The notes beneath the pieces were generated by a model. It saw only the letters and a list, made by a program, of their open reading frames with translations. It was not told the origin of the DNA and made no database searches. The position numbers were made by a program, and so were the translations under genes. A DNA stretch of 64,000 nucleotides from an uncultured Sphingomonadaceae bacterium (GTDB taxonomy: Bacteria; Pseudomonadota; Alphaproteobacteria; Sphingomonadales; Sphingomonadaceae): contig CALKUK010000013.1 in NCBI GenBank assembly GCA_937996655.1, positions 434,001 through 498,000 of the forward strand, written 5' to 3'. How positions within the stretch are numbered: the stretch's first letter is position 1; every line of letters starts with the position of its first letter. Of the stretch, positions 42,007 through 51,351 are shown piece by piece.

Positions 42007-43259
42007 GCCGATACTCGGCGCTTGGATTGCTGCGCGGTGCCCTGAACGGGCAGAAGCATTGGCAACCGGCATGGCGCGATCCGGAACCCAAGGCCCATTA
42101 CGACATCATCATCATCGGTGGTGGCGGCCATGGTCTGGCGACCGCATATTATTTGGCCAAGGTCCATGGGCTGCGCAACATCGCGGTCTTGGAAAAAGGC
42201 TGGCTTGGCGGCGGCAATACCGGACGCAACACGACCATCGTGCGATCCAACTACCGGCTGGAGCCGCTGCATAACCTGTTCGAATTTGGTCTGAAGCTGT
42301 GGCACGGGCTTAGTGATGAGCTGAACTACAACGTCATGTTCAGCCCGCGCGGGGCCATGTTCCTCGGCCATAGCGATGCCGACATGGTCAAGCTTGCGGA
42401 ACGCGGTGACGCTATGCGGTGCGACGGCATCGATGCCGATCTGATGACGCGGGACGAAGTCGCCAAGCTGGAGCCGCTGCTCGATATGTCGCGCGACGCC
42501 CGCTTCCCTATTCAGGGAGGTCTGATCCAGCGGCGCGGCGGCTCTGCACGGCATGATGCCGTCGCCTGGGGCTATGCGCGCGGGGCAGATAGCCTTGGCG
42601 TCGACATCATCCAGAAGTGCGAAGTCACAGGCTTTGTGCGCGATGGCAATGCCGTAGTCGGCGTCGAAACGACGCGTGGCCGGATCGGTGCTGGACGCGT
42701 TGGCATTTGCGTGGCGGGCCATAGCGGCCATGTCGCGGCCATGGCCGGGCTGAAACTGCCGGTTGAATCCCAAACGCTGCAGGCGATGGTGACCGAAGGC
42801 GTGAAGCCGATGATCAACAGCGTGATCATGTCGCAATCGCTGCACTGCTACATCAGCCAGTCGGACAAGGGTGGCATCGTCTTTGGTGGAGACCCCGACA
42901 ACTGGCCCAGCTACGCCCAGCGCGGCCACCCCATGGTGATGGAAGGCGCTGTCGCCCAAGGCCTTGCCCTTGTGCCCGCCCTCTCCCGCCTGCGGATGGT
43001 GCGCACCTGGAGTGGTGTCACCGATATGAGCTTTGATGGCGCGCCCATTATCGGCGAAACGCCTGTGCCCAACCTCTATATCAATGGCGGCTGGTGCTAT
43101 GGCGGCTTTAAGGCGACGCCCGCTTCGGGGTGGACCTATGCCCACACGCTGGCGACGGGCAAGCCACACCCGCTCAACGCCCCCTTCTCGCTCGACCGGT
43201 TTGAACGCGGCGCAACCATTGATGAAACGGGGAGCGGCCCCATGCCGAACAGTCGATGA
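42003..43259 (+). CDS. soxB: Sarcosine oxidase beta subunit, set 1
   Basis: This 418-residue subunit has YDIIIIGGGGHGLATAYYLAK at about 38-58, [18 protein letters not shown] and RRGGSARHDAVAWGYARG. The His of ARHD (about residue 184) is the covalent FMN attachment residue of heterotetrameric sarcosine oxidases. It binds non-covalent FAD and covalent FMN and oxidises sarcosine (N-methylglycine). I chose the ATG at 42003 overlapping the previous stop (ATGA). soxD follows after 13 bases. Confidence 0.92.
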   Translation: MSRYSALGLLRGALNGQKHWQPAWRDPEPKAHYDIIIIGGGGHGLATAYYLAKVHGLRNIAVLEKGWLGGGNTGRNTTIVRSNYRLEPLHNLFEFGLKLWHGLSDELNYNVMFSPRGAMFLGHSDADMVKLAERGDAMRCDGIDADLMTRDEVAKLEPLLDMSRDARFPIQGGLIQRRGGSARHDAVAWGYARGADSLGVDIIQKCEVTGFVRDGNAVVGVETTRGRIGAGRVGICVAGHSGHVAAMAGLKLPVESQTLQAMVTEGVKPMINSVIMSQSLHCYISQSDKGGIVFGGDPDNWPSYAQRGHPMVMEGAVAQGLALVPALSRLRMVRTWSGVTDMSFDGAPIIGETPVPNLYINGGWCYGGFKATPASGWTYAHTLATGKPHPLNAPFSLDRFERGATIDETGSGPMPNSR

Positions 43260-43272
43260 GGGCTTGGCGCTA

Positions 43273-43536
43273 ATGATGCAGATCACTTGCCCGCATTGCG
43301 GCCCGCGGGCGCAATCGGAATTCATCTACGAACGCACGGTCGATTCCGTCGTCCCGCTGGACGCCGCGCCTGAACAGGCGATGGCGACCCTTTTTGCGCG
43401 CACCAATCCGCGCGGCGTGGATGAGGAAATCTGGCGTCACACCTATGGCTGCCGGGCTTGGCTCATCATGACCCGCCACCGCGTTACCAATGAGATTTCG
43501 GCCGCACGGGCCGTCGGACCGGAGGCTTTGCCATGA
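43273..43536 (+). CDS. soxD: Sarcosine oxidase delta subunit, set 1
   Basis: This small 87-residue subunit has CPHCGPRAQSEFIYE at the start and DEEIWRHTYGCRAWLIMTRHRVTNEI, the zinc-binding Cys, Cys and His ligands of SoxD. An ATG-ATG pair at 43273/43276 offers two starts; the first is used. A longer open frame back to 43033 is shadow sequence inside soxB. It overlaps soxA by 4 bases. Confidence 0.88.
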   Translation: MMQITCPHCGPRAQSEFIYERTVDSVVPLDAAPEQAMATLFARTNPRGVDEEIWRHTYGCRAWLIMTRHRVTNEISAARAVGPEALP

Positions 43537-46316
43537 GCGGGCCCATGCGCGACCCTAAGGGCGCAACCATCAGCTTTACGTTTGACGGGAAGACCTATCA
43601 GGCACGCGCCGGCGATACGCTGGCCGCAGCCCTGCTGGCCAACGGAATCGGCCTTGTCGGGCGCAGCTTCAAATATCACCGCCCCCGCGGCATCATGACG
43701 GCGGGCATTGAAGAGCCGAACGCGCTCGTAACAGTGGGTGACGGCGGTCGGGCCGAACCCAATACGCGGGCGACCGACGTGTTCGTCTATGATGGCCTCA
43801 TTGCCCGCAGCCAGAACCGCTGGCCCAATCTGAGCTTTGACGTGGGCGCCGTCTTCAGCCTCGCAGCGCCGATGCTTGGCGCCGGTTTTTACTACAAAAC
43901 CTTCTTTGGCTCGGCCAAGCGGTGGATGTTCTATGAATATTTCATCCGCAAAGCGGCCGGGCTTGGCAATGCCCCCACCAAAGCAGACCCGGACAAATTC
44001 AGCCAGCGCGCAGCTTTTTGCGACGTGCTTGTGGTCGGCGCTGGGCCAGCCGGTTTGCAGGCAGCACTTGAACAGGCAGAAGCTGGCAAGCGCGTCATCC
44101 TTGTTGAGCAAGACGCCATTCTCGGTGCCTCGCTGATCCGCGACCCGCAGAAACTGGACGCCGCTTGGGTGGCAGCAACCGCTACCCGCATTCGCGCAGC
44201 CGGTGGCCGTATCCTCACCCGCACAACGGCATCCGGCTATTGGGAGCATGATCTCGTCACGCTGACCCAGCGCTTGGCCGAACCGGGCGAAGCCCCGTCC
44301 AGCGGCGTAACCCAGCGGCTCTGGCATGTCCGGGCAGGTCAGGTCATTCTGGCAACGGGAAGCATCGAACGCCCCATGGCCTTTGCCCATAATGACCGCC
44401 CCGGCGTCATGCTGTCACAGGCCGCCCGCACCTATGTGCGCCGCTTTGGCGTGCTGCCCGGCAAGCGTGTCGTGATCGCCACCAACAATGACGATGCCTA
44501 TATGACTGCTCAGGCCCTGAAAGAGGCTGGCGCAGAGATTGTCGCCATCCTGGATGCGCGACCTGAATTCTCTGATGCTGCCTCCGGCGCGGTGTCCGCC
44601 GGTCTACCCGTCTGGGCGAATGCCGTCCCCTCCAGCGTCACAGGCGCGCGCCATTGCCTGTCCGGCGTCACCGCGCTGATCGATGGGCAATCCAAAAGCT
44701 GGAAGGCAGATCTGATCGCGGTCTCCGGCGGGTTCACGCCGGTTGTCCATCTGCACATGCAAGCGGGTGGCACGCTGGATTGGAATGAGGCGGCGCAGGC
44801 CTTTGTGCCGGCAGCCTCGCGCCAGAACGTCTCCACGATCGGCGGTGCTGCCAACCCGGACCCCGTCTTCCCGGTCACGCCGGTGTCGAACCCGAAGAAG
44901 AGCTTCATCGACTTCCAGAACGATGTATCCTTGGCAGATGTCGATCTGGCATGGGCTGAAGGCTATCGCTCAGTCGAGCATCTGAAGCGTTACACGACGC
45001 TCGGCATGGCGACAGATCAGGGCAAGCTCAGCAACATGGCCGCCTTGGGTCGCCTTGCAGAAAAGCAGGGTGTCTCCATTCCCGAAGCGGGCCTAACGAC
45101 CTTCCGCCCGCCCTATACGCCCGTCAGCATGGGGGCGATTGCGGGGGCCGGTGCCAAAAATGCGGGCGCGCATGTGCGCCGCTTGGCGCTTTATGATGTT
45201 CACGCTGCGAAGAACCCGATCGGGCAGCCGCTCGGCTATTGGTTCCGCCCGCGCGCCTATCCGCAGGGACAGGAGACGCTGGCACAGGCAGCCCTTCGTG
45301 AGGCGAAAGCCGTGCGCACCGGCGTTGGTATGACGGATGTGTCGACCCTCGCCAAATTTGAGGTGAGTGGCCCTGATGCGGCGGCTTTCCTTGATATTAT
45401 CTGCGCGACGACGGTCAGCAAACTCGCTGTCGGGCGTGGCCGCTACACCTTCATGCTACGTGAAGATGGCATCGTGTTTGACGATGGCACGGTCTGGCGT
45501 CTCGACGAGAACCGCTATCTGTTGACCAGTTCCACCGGCGGTGCCGACCGGATGGCGACGCATATCTCCTATGTCCGCCAATATCTGTGCCCGCAGTTGA
45601 AGGTTTCGGCCGTCAATGTGCAGGAACATTATGCCGGGATCGCGATTGCAGGCCCCAAGGCGAAGCCAGTGATGGATGCGCTGATGAAGGCGGATGCCCC
45701 TCGCCATATGTCGACGGTTCCATCTGACATTGCAGGCGTTCCGGTGATCGTCCTTGCCGCCAGCTACAGCGGTGAACGCGCTTTTGAAGTCTATGTGGAG
45801 GCAAGCAAGGCCGCATCTGTCTGGGCCGCCTGTGAGGCAGAAGTAACCGCACAGGGCGGCTGCCTCTATGGCCTGGAAGCGATGGAGTTTCTGCGCATTG
45901 AAAAGGGCCATCTGGTCGTTGGTGGCGAAGTGGACGGTCGCATGACCCCCATGGATCTCGCGCTCGACAAAATGCTCAACAAAGCGGGCGGATATGTCGG
46001 GGCCACCGGCCTGTCCCGCCCCGCCTTGTCAGAACCCGGCCGCCGCCAATTGGTGGGGCTGGAGGCCATTTCAGGCGACATCCCCGAAGGCGCGATGTTG
46101 ATCACGCAAAAAGGTGCTTCGCCAGAAGGGCATGTCAGCGCCGCTGCATTCCGCATTTTGGAAGGCGGGTCTGTCGCGCTTGGCCAATTGAAGGACGGCT
46201 TTAGCCGTCATGGGGAAGAACTGATCGCGTCCTCCCCCACCCGCGGGCAAGAAGCCCGTGTCCGCGTGGTCCATCCGCACTTTTATGACACCGCAGGAGA
46301 GCGTTACCGTGACTGA
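43533..46316 (+). CDS. soxA: Sarcosine oxidase alpha subunit, set 1
   Basis: This 927-residue subunit has three parts. The first is an N-terminal ferredoxin-like fold without iron-sulfur cysteines (residues 9-100, with VGRSFKYHRPRGIMTAG). The second is an NAD-binding Rossmann unit (VLVVGAGPAGLQAALEQAEAG from about 162). The third is a C-terminal GcvT-like folate-binding domain from about 597 (GVGMTDVSTLAKFEVSGPDAAAFLD) ending with the aminomethyltransferase barrel. It transfers the one-carbon unit from sarcosine oxidation to tetrahydrofolate through the internal channel. Length is normal. It shares ATGA with soxD and overlaps soxG. Confidence 0.93.
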   Translation: MSGPMRDPKGATISFTFDGKTYQARAGDTLAAALLANGIGLVGRSFKYHRPRGIMTAGIEEPNALVTVGDGGRAEPNTRATDVFVYDGLIARSQNRWPNLSFDVGAVFSLAAPMLGAGFYYKTFFGSAKRWMFYEYFIRKAAGLGNAPTKADPDKFSQRAAFCDVLVVGAGPAGLQAALEQAEAGKRVILVEQDAILGASLIRDPQKLDAAWVAATATRIRAAGGRILTRTTASGYWEHDLVTLTQRLAEPGEAPSSGVTQRLWHVRAGQVILATGSIERPMAFAHNDRPGVMLSQAARTYVRRFGVLPGKRVVIATNNDDAYMTAQALKEAGAEIVAILDARPEFSDAASGAVSAGLPVWANAVPSSVTGARHCLSGVTALIDGQSKSWKADLIAVSGGFTPVVHLHMQAGGTLDWNEAAQAFVPAASRQNVSTIGGAANPDPVFPVTPVSNPKKSFIDFQNDVSLADVDLAWAEGYRSVEHLKRYTTLGMATDQGKLSNMAALGRLAEKQGVSIPEAGLTTFRPPYTPVSMGAIAGAGAKNAGAHVRRLALYDVHAAKNPIGQPLGYWFRPRAYPQGQETLAQAALREAKAVRTGVGMTDVSTLAKFEVSGPDAAAFLDIICATTVSKLAVGRGRYTFMLREDGIVFDDGTVWRLDENRYLLTSSTGGADRMATHISYVRQYLCPQLKVSAVNVQEHYAGIAIAGPKAKPVMDALMKADAPRHMSTVPSDIAGVPVIVLAASYSGERAFEVYVEASKAASVWAACEAEVTAQGGCLYGLEAMEFLRIEKGHLVVGGEVDGRMTPMDLALDKMLNKAGGYVGATGLSRPALSEPGRRQLVGLEAISGDIPEGAMLITQKGASPEGHVSAAAFRILEGGSVALGQLKDGFSRHGEELIASSPTRGQEARVRVVHPHFYDTAGERYRD

Positions 46317-46812
46317 TGTAACCATCGCGCCCCTGCCCGCAGCGCCGCTCCATGTCTTTGAGATTTGGAGCAACCCGGCGGCTGTCGCAGACCGCTTCAA
46401 AGCGGCGACCGGCTTTGCTCTTCCGCCGACCGGAAGGTCGGGCGGCAATGACGCCCTCCGGGTGATCCGCTTTGAGCCGACCGTATGGCTCGTCGAAGGC
46501 GATGTCAGTGCGCTGGGTGACGTTTTGGGCACAGATGGTGCCCTGACCGCCATCGGCGGCGGAATTGTTCGTGTGCGCCTCTCAGGCGCAGGCTGGCGCA
46601 CGCTGTTGATGGAAGGCGGGGTCTTGAACGCGGAGGATCCGACTTTCTCCGCCGGATGCAGCGCCTCCACAATCATCGATCATGTCAATGTGCGTCTGCA
46701 TGTCGTCAGTGATGACGTATGCGATGCCTATGTCCCGCTCAGCTTCAGCGCAGACCTCCTCCATTTCTGGCAAGAGGCGACGCCAGCCCTCTTTGACGGC
46801 GTCGCCCACTGA
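46309..46812 (+). CDS. soxG: Sarcosine oxidase gamma subunit, set 1 (GTG start)
   Basis: This 167-residue protein matches SoxG in position and pattern (FEPTVWLVEG, VRLSGAGWRTLLMEGG, HVNVRLHVVSDDVCDAYVPLSFSADLLHFWQEA). The best start is GTG at 46309, after GGAGA and overlapping the soxA stop; an upstream in-frame start at 46258 lies inside soxA. It completes the B-D-A-G tetramer and ends the operon; the convergent hydrolase gene ends 16 bases away. Confidence 0.85.
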   Translation: MTDVTIAPLPAAPLHVFEIWSNPAAVADRFKAATGFALPPTGRSGGNDALRVIRFEPTVWLVEGDVSALGDVLGTDGALTAIGGGIVRVRLSGAGWRTLLMEGGVLNAEDPTFSAGCSASTIIDHVNVRLHVVSDDVCDAYVPLSFSADLLHFWQEATPALFDGVAH

Positions 46813-46828
46813 CAGACCGGTTGATCGA

Positions 46829-48157
46829 TTACGGCGCCTTATGCGGGGTGGCAGCAGGCAGATGCTGCAAGATCAAGCCACGCGCCCGGCGTTGCTGGAA
46901 TCCCTTCCACAGCGTCACATCCGCCCCGCCGGGGCTATAGGCACCCCAAGACGTGCCGGACGGCGCCGTCCAAGTTCCGGCATCGGAGTCTTCAACAGGA
47001 AGGTCGAGATAGGCCTGCTTGTCACGTGCGCCGCGCAGGTTCACGTCAAGGAAGGCCGTGATAAAGTGAAGGCTGATCGCGTTGATACGGTCTTTCCGCC
47101 AGATCGGGTCTTCAAACCAATCAATATCCCACAACGTGTCGCGCATCCCCACAGGTGCGGGGTTGAGACCGATGGCATGGCCGGCCTGCTTCAAAGTCAG
47201 CAAATAGCGGTCACTGTTTACCGCTTGCGCGAAAAAGGATTTCGCCGCGAATTCATAGCCGACCGTGGGGTCCTGATCGCCCGCAATCAAGAGCAGTGGC
47301 GCTTTGATTTCCGCCAGCCCTTCATTGCCCCAGACACTCGCAGCACCGCCCCCGGCAGGTGCCAGTGCGACAATCGCCTTTACGCCGGGCACTTTAGCTG
47401 AGGGCTCATTCACGCCGCCGCGGACAATCTTCGACATCCAGCCATCGGCCACGAATTTCATATAGGGATGGGTCGGGTCAAGGCTCGCCCCACCCGCCGT
47501 CAGTACGCCATAGCCACCCTGAGAATAACCGATCAGCGCCACATTGTTCGGGTCGATCTGCGTTCCCAGCGTCTCCCGAAGCTTGGCGGCGACAAAGCTG
47601 ATATCGACTGGACGATTATAGTTCGGTGCCGCGCTGACAACCCGCGGTTCGACATAGCGGTTCGGATCGACATGATGGATGGCGGCCACCACATAGCCCT
47701 TGGAAGCCAGATTTTCAGTCAGCCACGTCATCAAATCCGGGTCATTGCCATAGCCGTGAGACAGGATCACCAGCGGATGCCCGCGCCCTATCGGCTTCGC
47801 GTTGAGCGCCGCCAACCCTGGCTGGGTAAAGGGAGTGGGCCCATGGGGCGGCTCCCCCCACAACGTGCCGCGATAGGTCATCCGCGCCTGCCCTTTGCGG
47901 ACATCTGCGGGATACCAGATGTCAACTTTCAAAGACCGGTCGTACAGCGCCACAACGCCCGATTTGGGATCTGGATGTTCCAGATCCGGCTGGCCCTTAT
48001 GGACAAAGGTCACGGAGCGGAAGCCGACACCATCCGAGCCCAAACGCGCAAGTTCTGGCGCATCGACGCCGATATTGGCCGGGCCCTGCAAGGCCGGAGC
48101 CGCGAGGACCGGAGCGGTCAGCCCAAGCAGGGCGCCCAAGAGCATTTTACGCTTCAT
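46829..48157 (-). CDS. Exported alpha/beta hydrolase (PAF-acetylhydrolase/dienelactone-type)
   Basis: This 442-residue protein starts with a signal peptide (MKRKMLLGALLGLTAPVLA). The hydrolase fold shows LVILSHGYGNDPDLMTWL, GYSQGGYG with the nucleophile Ser, an Asp in IAGDQDPTVGYE and a His near LTLKQAGHAIGLN. It should be a periplasmic esterase or lipase; the substrate is not evident. The gene overlaps the upstream LysR gene by 11 bases, so the two are co-transcribed. Its place after the betaine operon may be coincidental. Confidence 0.82.
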   Translation of the reverse strand: MKRKMLLGALLGLTAPVLAAPALQGPANIGVDAPELARLGSDGVGFRSVTFVHKGQPDLEHPDPKSGVVALYDRSLKVDIWYPADVRKGQARMTYRGTLWGEPPHGPTPFTQPGLAALNAKPIGRGHPLVILSHGYGNDPDLMTWLTENLASKGYVVAAIHHVDPNRYVEPRVVSAAPNYNRPVDISFVAAKLRETLGTQIDPNNVALIGYSQGGYGVLTAGGASLDPTHPYMKFVADGWMSKIVRGGVNEPSAKVPGVKAIVALAPAGGGAASVWGNEGLAEIKAPLLLIAGDQDPTVGYEFAAKSFFAQAVNSDRYLLTLKQAGHAIGLNPAPVGMRDTLWDIDWFEDPIWRKDRINAISLHFITAFLDVNLRGARDKQAYLDLPVEDSDAGTWTAPSGTSWGAYSPGGADVTLWKGFQQRRARGLILQHLPAATPHKAP

Positions 48158-49130
48158 CGTTGCCCACCGTGGTGTTTGGCCATCTCAATTGCTCCTCAAT
48201 CCATGGATATTCTGATGTGACGTTCGCAAATGTCTTTTCACGCAACACGCGCTGACACACGGACGCTGTCAGCCGAGGGATATCGCCCAATTCCCCTGCG
48301 CGCGCAACGACTTGCACCTGTCGGGCAAAACGCCCCCGCGTCATCGGCTCGGGCCGCAGATGGGGCAGCAGCTCGGGCACAGCGGCAAGGCAGACCGGCG
48401 TTGTGATCGTCCAGCCAAGCCCGGCGGCCACCAGCCCCAATTGCTGGTGCGAGGATTCAACCTCAATCTGATGCGGCAGCTTCAGCTTCATCCGCACGAT
48501 TTGGCGCTCAATCTGCTGCCCGGTCCCCGTCAGGCGGGAAAAGCGGATGAGCGGCAGGGCCCCGTGGTCATCCGTGATATCAACGGACCCCTGATATTTG
48601 GCCGGAAAGACGAGGATGAAGCTTTCTTCAATCACTGGATGAAGTTCAAGCGCGCCGCGATGTTCGAGATTGAAACTGCCTGTGATCAGCACATCAATGT
48701 CGCGCGCGAGAAATTCCGCCTGATGCTCCATCGAGATGCCTGAGCGGATATTCCAGCGATCCGCACGGCCGCTCAGCTCACTGAGGATCGGTGTCGTCAA
48801 TTCATTGGCGAGGCTGAACGACATGGCGACGGTGATGCTGGATATAGGGAGGTTCGCGCCCTCGCGGACCTCGTCATAGGTCGATCTCGCCTGCGCGATG
48901 AGAGATTGGCCGCGTGCAAACAGGGATTTTCCGCTTGCCGTCAGTCCCATGGGCCGCATCGTCCGGTCAAACAACGGGGCGCCAATTCCGGATTCCAGCT
49001 TGGCGATCGTTTGCGAAACAGCGGACTGTGTGACCTGAAGATGCGCCGCACACTGTGACATGCCGCCGAGCTCCACAGTCATTACAAACACTTCAAGGGC
49101 GTGAAGGTCAAACTCTTGAGGCAGTTTCAT
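48147..49130 (-). CDS. LysR-type transcriptional regulator
   Basis: This 327-residue regulator has the LysR N-terminus FDLHALEVFVMTVELGGMSQCAAHLQVTQSAVSQTIAKLESGIGAPLFDR and an effector domain. The C-terminus is longer than usual, with FANVTSEYPWIEEQL. I chose the ATG at 49130; the frame runs 25 codons further upstream in a sequence without LysR character. A palindrome ACTATTA / TAATAGT (49162-49182) lies 32-52 bases upstream. It probably controls the betaine operon or the co-transcribed hydrolase. Confidence 0.85.
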   Translation of the reverse strand: MKLPQEFDLHALEVFVMTVELGGMSQCAAHLQVTQSAVSQTIAKLESGIGAPLFDRTMRPMGLTASGKSLFARGQSLIAQARSTYDEVREGANLPISSITVAMSFSLANELTTPILSELSGRADRWNIRSGISMEHQAEFLARDIDVLITGSFNLEHRGALELHPVIEESFILVFPAKYQGSVDITDDHGALPLIRFSRLTGTGQQIERQIVRMKLKLPHQIEVESSHQQLGLVAAGLGWTITTPVCLAAVPELLPHLRPEPMTRGRFARQVQVVARAGELGDIPRLTASVCQRVLREKTFANVTSEYPWIEEQLRWPNTTVGNDEA

Positions 49131-49161
49131 CTGGGCGCACCCTGACTCATTGTGAAACGGG

Positions 49162-49182
49162 ACTATTAATCCCGCTAATAGT
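49162..49182. promoter_or_regulatory. Palindrome ACTATTA-N7-TAATAGT upstream of LysR
   Basis: Perfect 7-bp arms, 32 bases upstream of the regulator start; an overlapping CGGGA-N7-TCCCG also occurs. The dyad fits a LysR recognition element (T-N11-A type), so autoregulation is likely (inference). Confidence 0.5.
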
Positions 49183-49263
49183 AGCGCAGGTCCGGCGCGG
49201 GGCACTTATGCTTTTTCGTTATCCCGTCTTGCTAAATGGGGTGCGTTGCAAAGTTGCATCAAC

Positions 49264-50829
49264 TCACGCCTTGCGATGCAACACCATCAGTCCCTTAAAC
49301 GTGCCGAGCGTCAAAAACAGCAAAACGGCGGCCAGCGGAAGGCCAGCGGCGATGGCCCCTGCCTGCAAGGACCCCAGACCCCCGCTCAACAGCAACACGA
49401 CACCAATGCCGCCCACCGCGAGCAGCCAGATCACCTTCTGACGCAAAGGCGTATCGGTGCGGCCACCCGCCGTCATGGTGTCAATGACGAGCGTGCCGGA
49501 ATCCCAGCCGGTCACGAAAAAGATCATGATCAGGGCCACCGACACGAAGGACGTGATCTGCGCCCAAGGCAAAGTGCCCAGCAGCACGAACAACTGCTGA
49601 TCGAGCGTCGCTTTGGCGAGGCCGCCCGCATCCCCCGATATGATCGTCGCGATGCTCGCATCCCCGAAGATAGTCAGCCAGACAATACCCAGAAGCGTGG
49701 GGGCGAGCAGTGCGCCTGCCATAAACTCCCGAACGGTGCGACCGAGCGAAATGCGGGCCATGAACATCCCGACAAAGGGCGACCAGCTGATCCACCAGGC
49801 CCAATAATAGACCGTCCAGTCATGGTAGAAACCGGCATCTTCGCGCCCAACGGGGTTGGACAAAGCGGGCAGATATTTGAGATAGGCCAAGATGTTCGCC
49901 CCGACATCGCTCAGCAACGTCATCGTGGCGCCCGTCACCAAAATGAACAACAGCAAGGCAAAGGCGACCCACATGTTGAGTTCGCTCAAAATCCGGATGC
50001 CGCGATCAATGCCGCCGCGGACGGACAGGAACGTCACGAATGCCATGATCGCGATCAGCCCGACGATGGAGAGCGCCGAGCTTGGGATGCCATAGAGGTA
50101 GGTGATGCCCGCCATCGCCTGTTGCGCGCCAAGGCCCAGCGACGTCGCCAGCCCAAAAACGGTCGCCAGCACCGCCAAAACCTCAATCACATCGCCTGAG
50201 CGGCCCCAGACCGATTTTCCCAGCAAGGGATAGAAGGCGGACCGCATCGACAGCGGCAAATTGAAATCATAGGCAAAGACGGCAAGGGCAAGGCCGACCA
50301 TCGCATAGATGGCCCAAGGATGGAGCGACCAATCAAAGATCGTTGCGGCCATGGCGAGGCTTCTTGCCTCCGCCGCATTGCCTGCCGCCCCCCCAAGCGG
50401 CGCTGCCGCCCCGCCTGCCATGGACGACATGAAATGCGTCACCGGCTCCCCCACGCCGTAAAAGACAAGGCCAATGCCCATGCCGGCGCCAAACAGCATC
50501 GAAAACCAGGACAGGCGGGAATAATCGGGCGTCGCCCCCTTCCCGCCCAGACGGATGTTGCCCAGGGGGGAGACTGCAACGGCAATGCAGAACAAGAGCA
50601 CGATGTTGCCGACCGACATGAAGAACCAGTCGAAATGCGTCACAGCCCCCACGCGCATCGCCGAGAATAGATCAGCGGAAGCTTGCGGCGCGATCAGGCT
50701 GAAAAGGATGACCGCCAGTGACAGGACGGCCGTGGGCAGAAATACGGCAGGATTAACAATCATGCCCCACCAGTTGCGGTTGGAGGCGCCATAATCCCCA
50801 GGGTCGATATCGCGCGTCCAATCGGTCAA
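49264..50829 (-). CDS. BCCT-family betaine/carnitine/choline transporter
   Basis: This 521-residue protein has about twelve membrane helices. It carries the BCCT signatures GMGIGLVFYGVGEP (helix 3) and WTVYYWAWWISWSPFVGMFMA with the Trp-rich betaine-binding box in helix 8, then RISLGRTVREF. It should import a trimethylammonium compound with Na+ or H+. It is the last gene of the minus operon, 15 bases after soxG, which fits uptake of the operon's substrate. No long regulatory C-terminus of the BetP osmosensor type is present, so a catabolic rather than osmotic role is likely. Confidence 0.9.
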   Translation of the reverse strand: MTDWTRDIDPGDYGASNRNWWGMIVNPAVFLPTAVLSLAVILFSLIAPQASADLFSAMRVGAVTHFDWFFMSVGNIVLLFCIAVAVSPLGNIRLGGKGATPDYSRLSWFSMLFGAGMGIGLVFYGVGEPVTHFMSSMAGGAAAPLGGAAGNAAEARSLAMAATIFDWSLHPWAIYAMVGLALAVFAYDFNLPLSMRSAFYPLLGKSVWGRSGDVIEVLAVLATVFGLATSLGLGAQQAMAGITYLYGIPSSALSIVGLIAIMAFVTFLSVRGGIDRGIRILSELNMWVAFALLLFILVTGATMTLLSDVGANILAYLKYLPALSNPVGREDAGFYHDWTVYYWAWWISWSPFVGMFMARISLGRTVREFMAGALLAPTLLGIVWLTIFGDASIATIISGDAGGLAKATLDQQLFVLLGTLPWAQITSFVSVALIMIFFVTGWDSGTLVIDTMTAGGRTDTPLRQKVIWLLAVGGIGVVLLLSGGLGSLQAGAIAAGLPLAAVLLFLTLGTFKGLMVLHRKA

Positions 50830-50844
50830 ATGAATTCCCCCGCC

Positions 50845-51351
50845 TTATTCGGCTGCGACGGTCACAAACGCCGTCCACAACCATGGCGCAAAGCTGCGCC
50901 ACACCTCAACATGAAACCGCTCCGCTGCTTCGCGCACGATGATGATCTCAACCGTTTCAAAGATGGTCCGCGTGGCGCGGCCGACATCAAATTTGTCGAA
51001 ATCAAGCGCGCAGCCTGCGGCCAAAACCGACGCTGCACGTGGGCCTTCAAGGAGGATGGCAACATTACGGTCACTTACTTCTGTCACCGCAAGCGACAGC
51101 CCTGCACCATCGGCGATCTTCGTGCCGTGCGGGGCCAGCATCAGCCATTCATCCGGGCCAAGGCACATCACCCCAGTTTGCATCGTGCCAATCTTTTGCG
51201 GCACCGATACGCCAAGCAGCTTTTCAAGATCAGCAGCCTGACGCGCGCGCAACGAAAAGCGCGCCATGGGCGGCGCCTGACGCACGGACACACCGCGCCC
51301 GGCAAAGGGTTCCGCAGGCATGGGGTCGATACGGGTCAAAACCTCAGACAT
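50845..51351 (-). CDS. soxG: Sarcosine oxidase gamma subunit, set 2
   Basis: This 168-residue SoxG-like protein has ARFSLRARQAADLEKLLGV, LGPDEWLMLAPHG and FDVGRATRTIFETVEIIIVREAAERFHVEVWRSFAPW. The ATG at 51351 overlaps soxA by 8 bases. It differs clearly in sequence from set 1, so the two sox sets are not a recent tandem duplication. It precedes the BCCT gene. Confidence 0.88.
   Translation of the reverse strand: MSEVLTRIDPMPAEPFAGRGVSVRQAPPMARFSLRARQAADLEKLLGVSVPQKIGTMQTGVMCLGPDEWLMLAPHGTKIADGAGLSLAVTEVSDRNVAILLEGPRAASVLAAGCALDFDKFDVGRATRTIFETVEIIIVREAAERFHVEVWRSFAPWLWTAFVTVAAE

Noticed and set aside
41613..43325. 570-codon open frame on the minus strand opposite the HcnC-like and soxB genes
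   Set aside because: It lies antisense to two clear flavoprotein genes, has no family-like motifs and no ribosome site; long antisense frames are common in GC-rich coding DNA.
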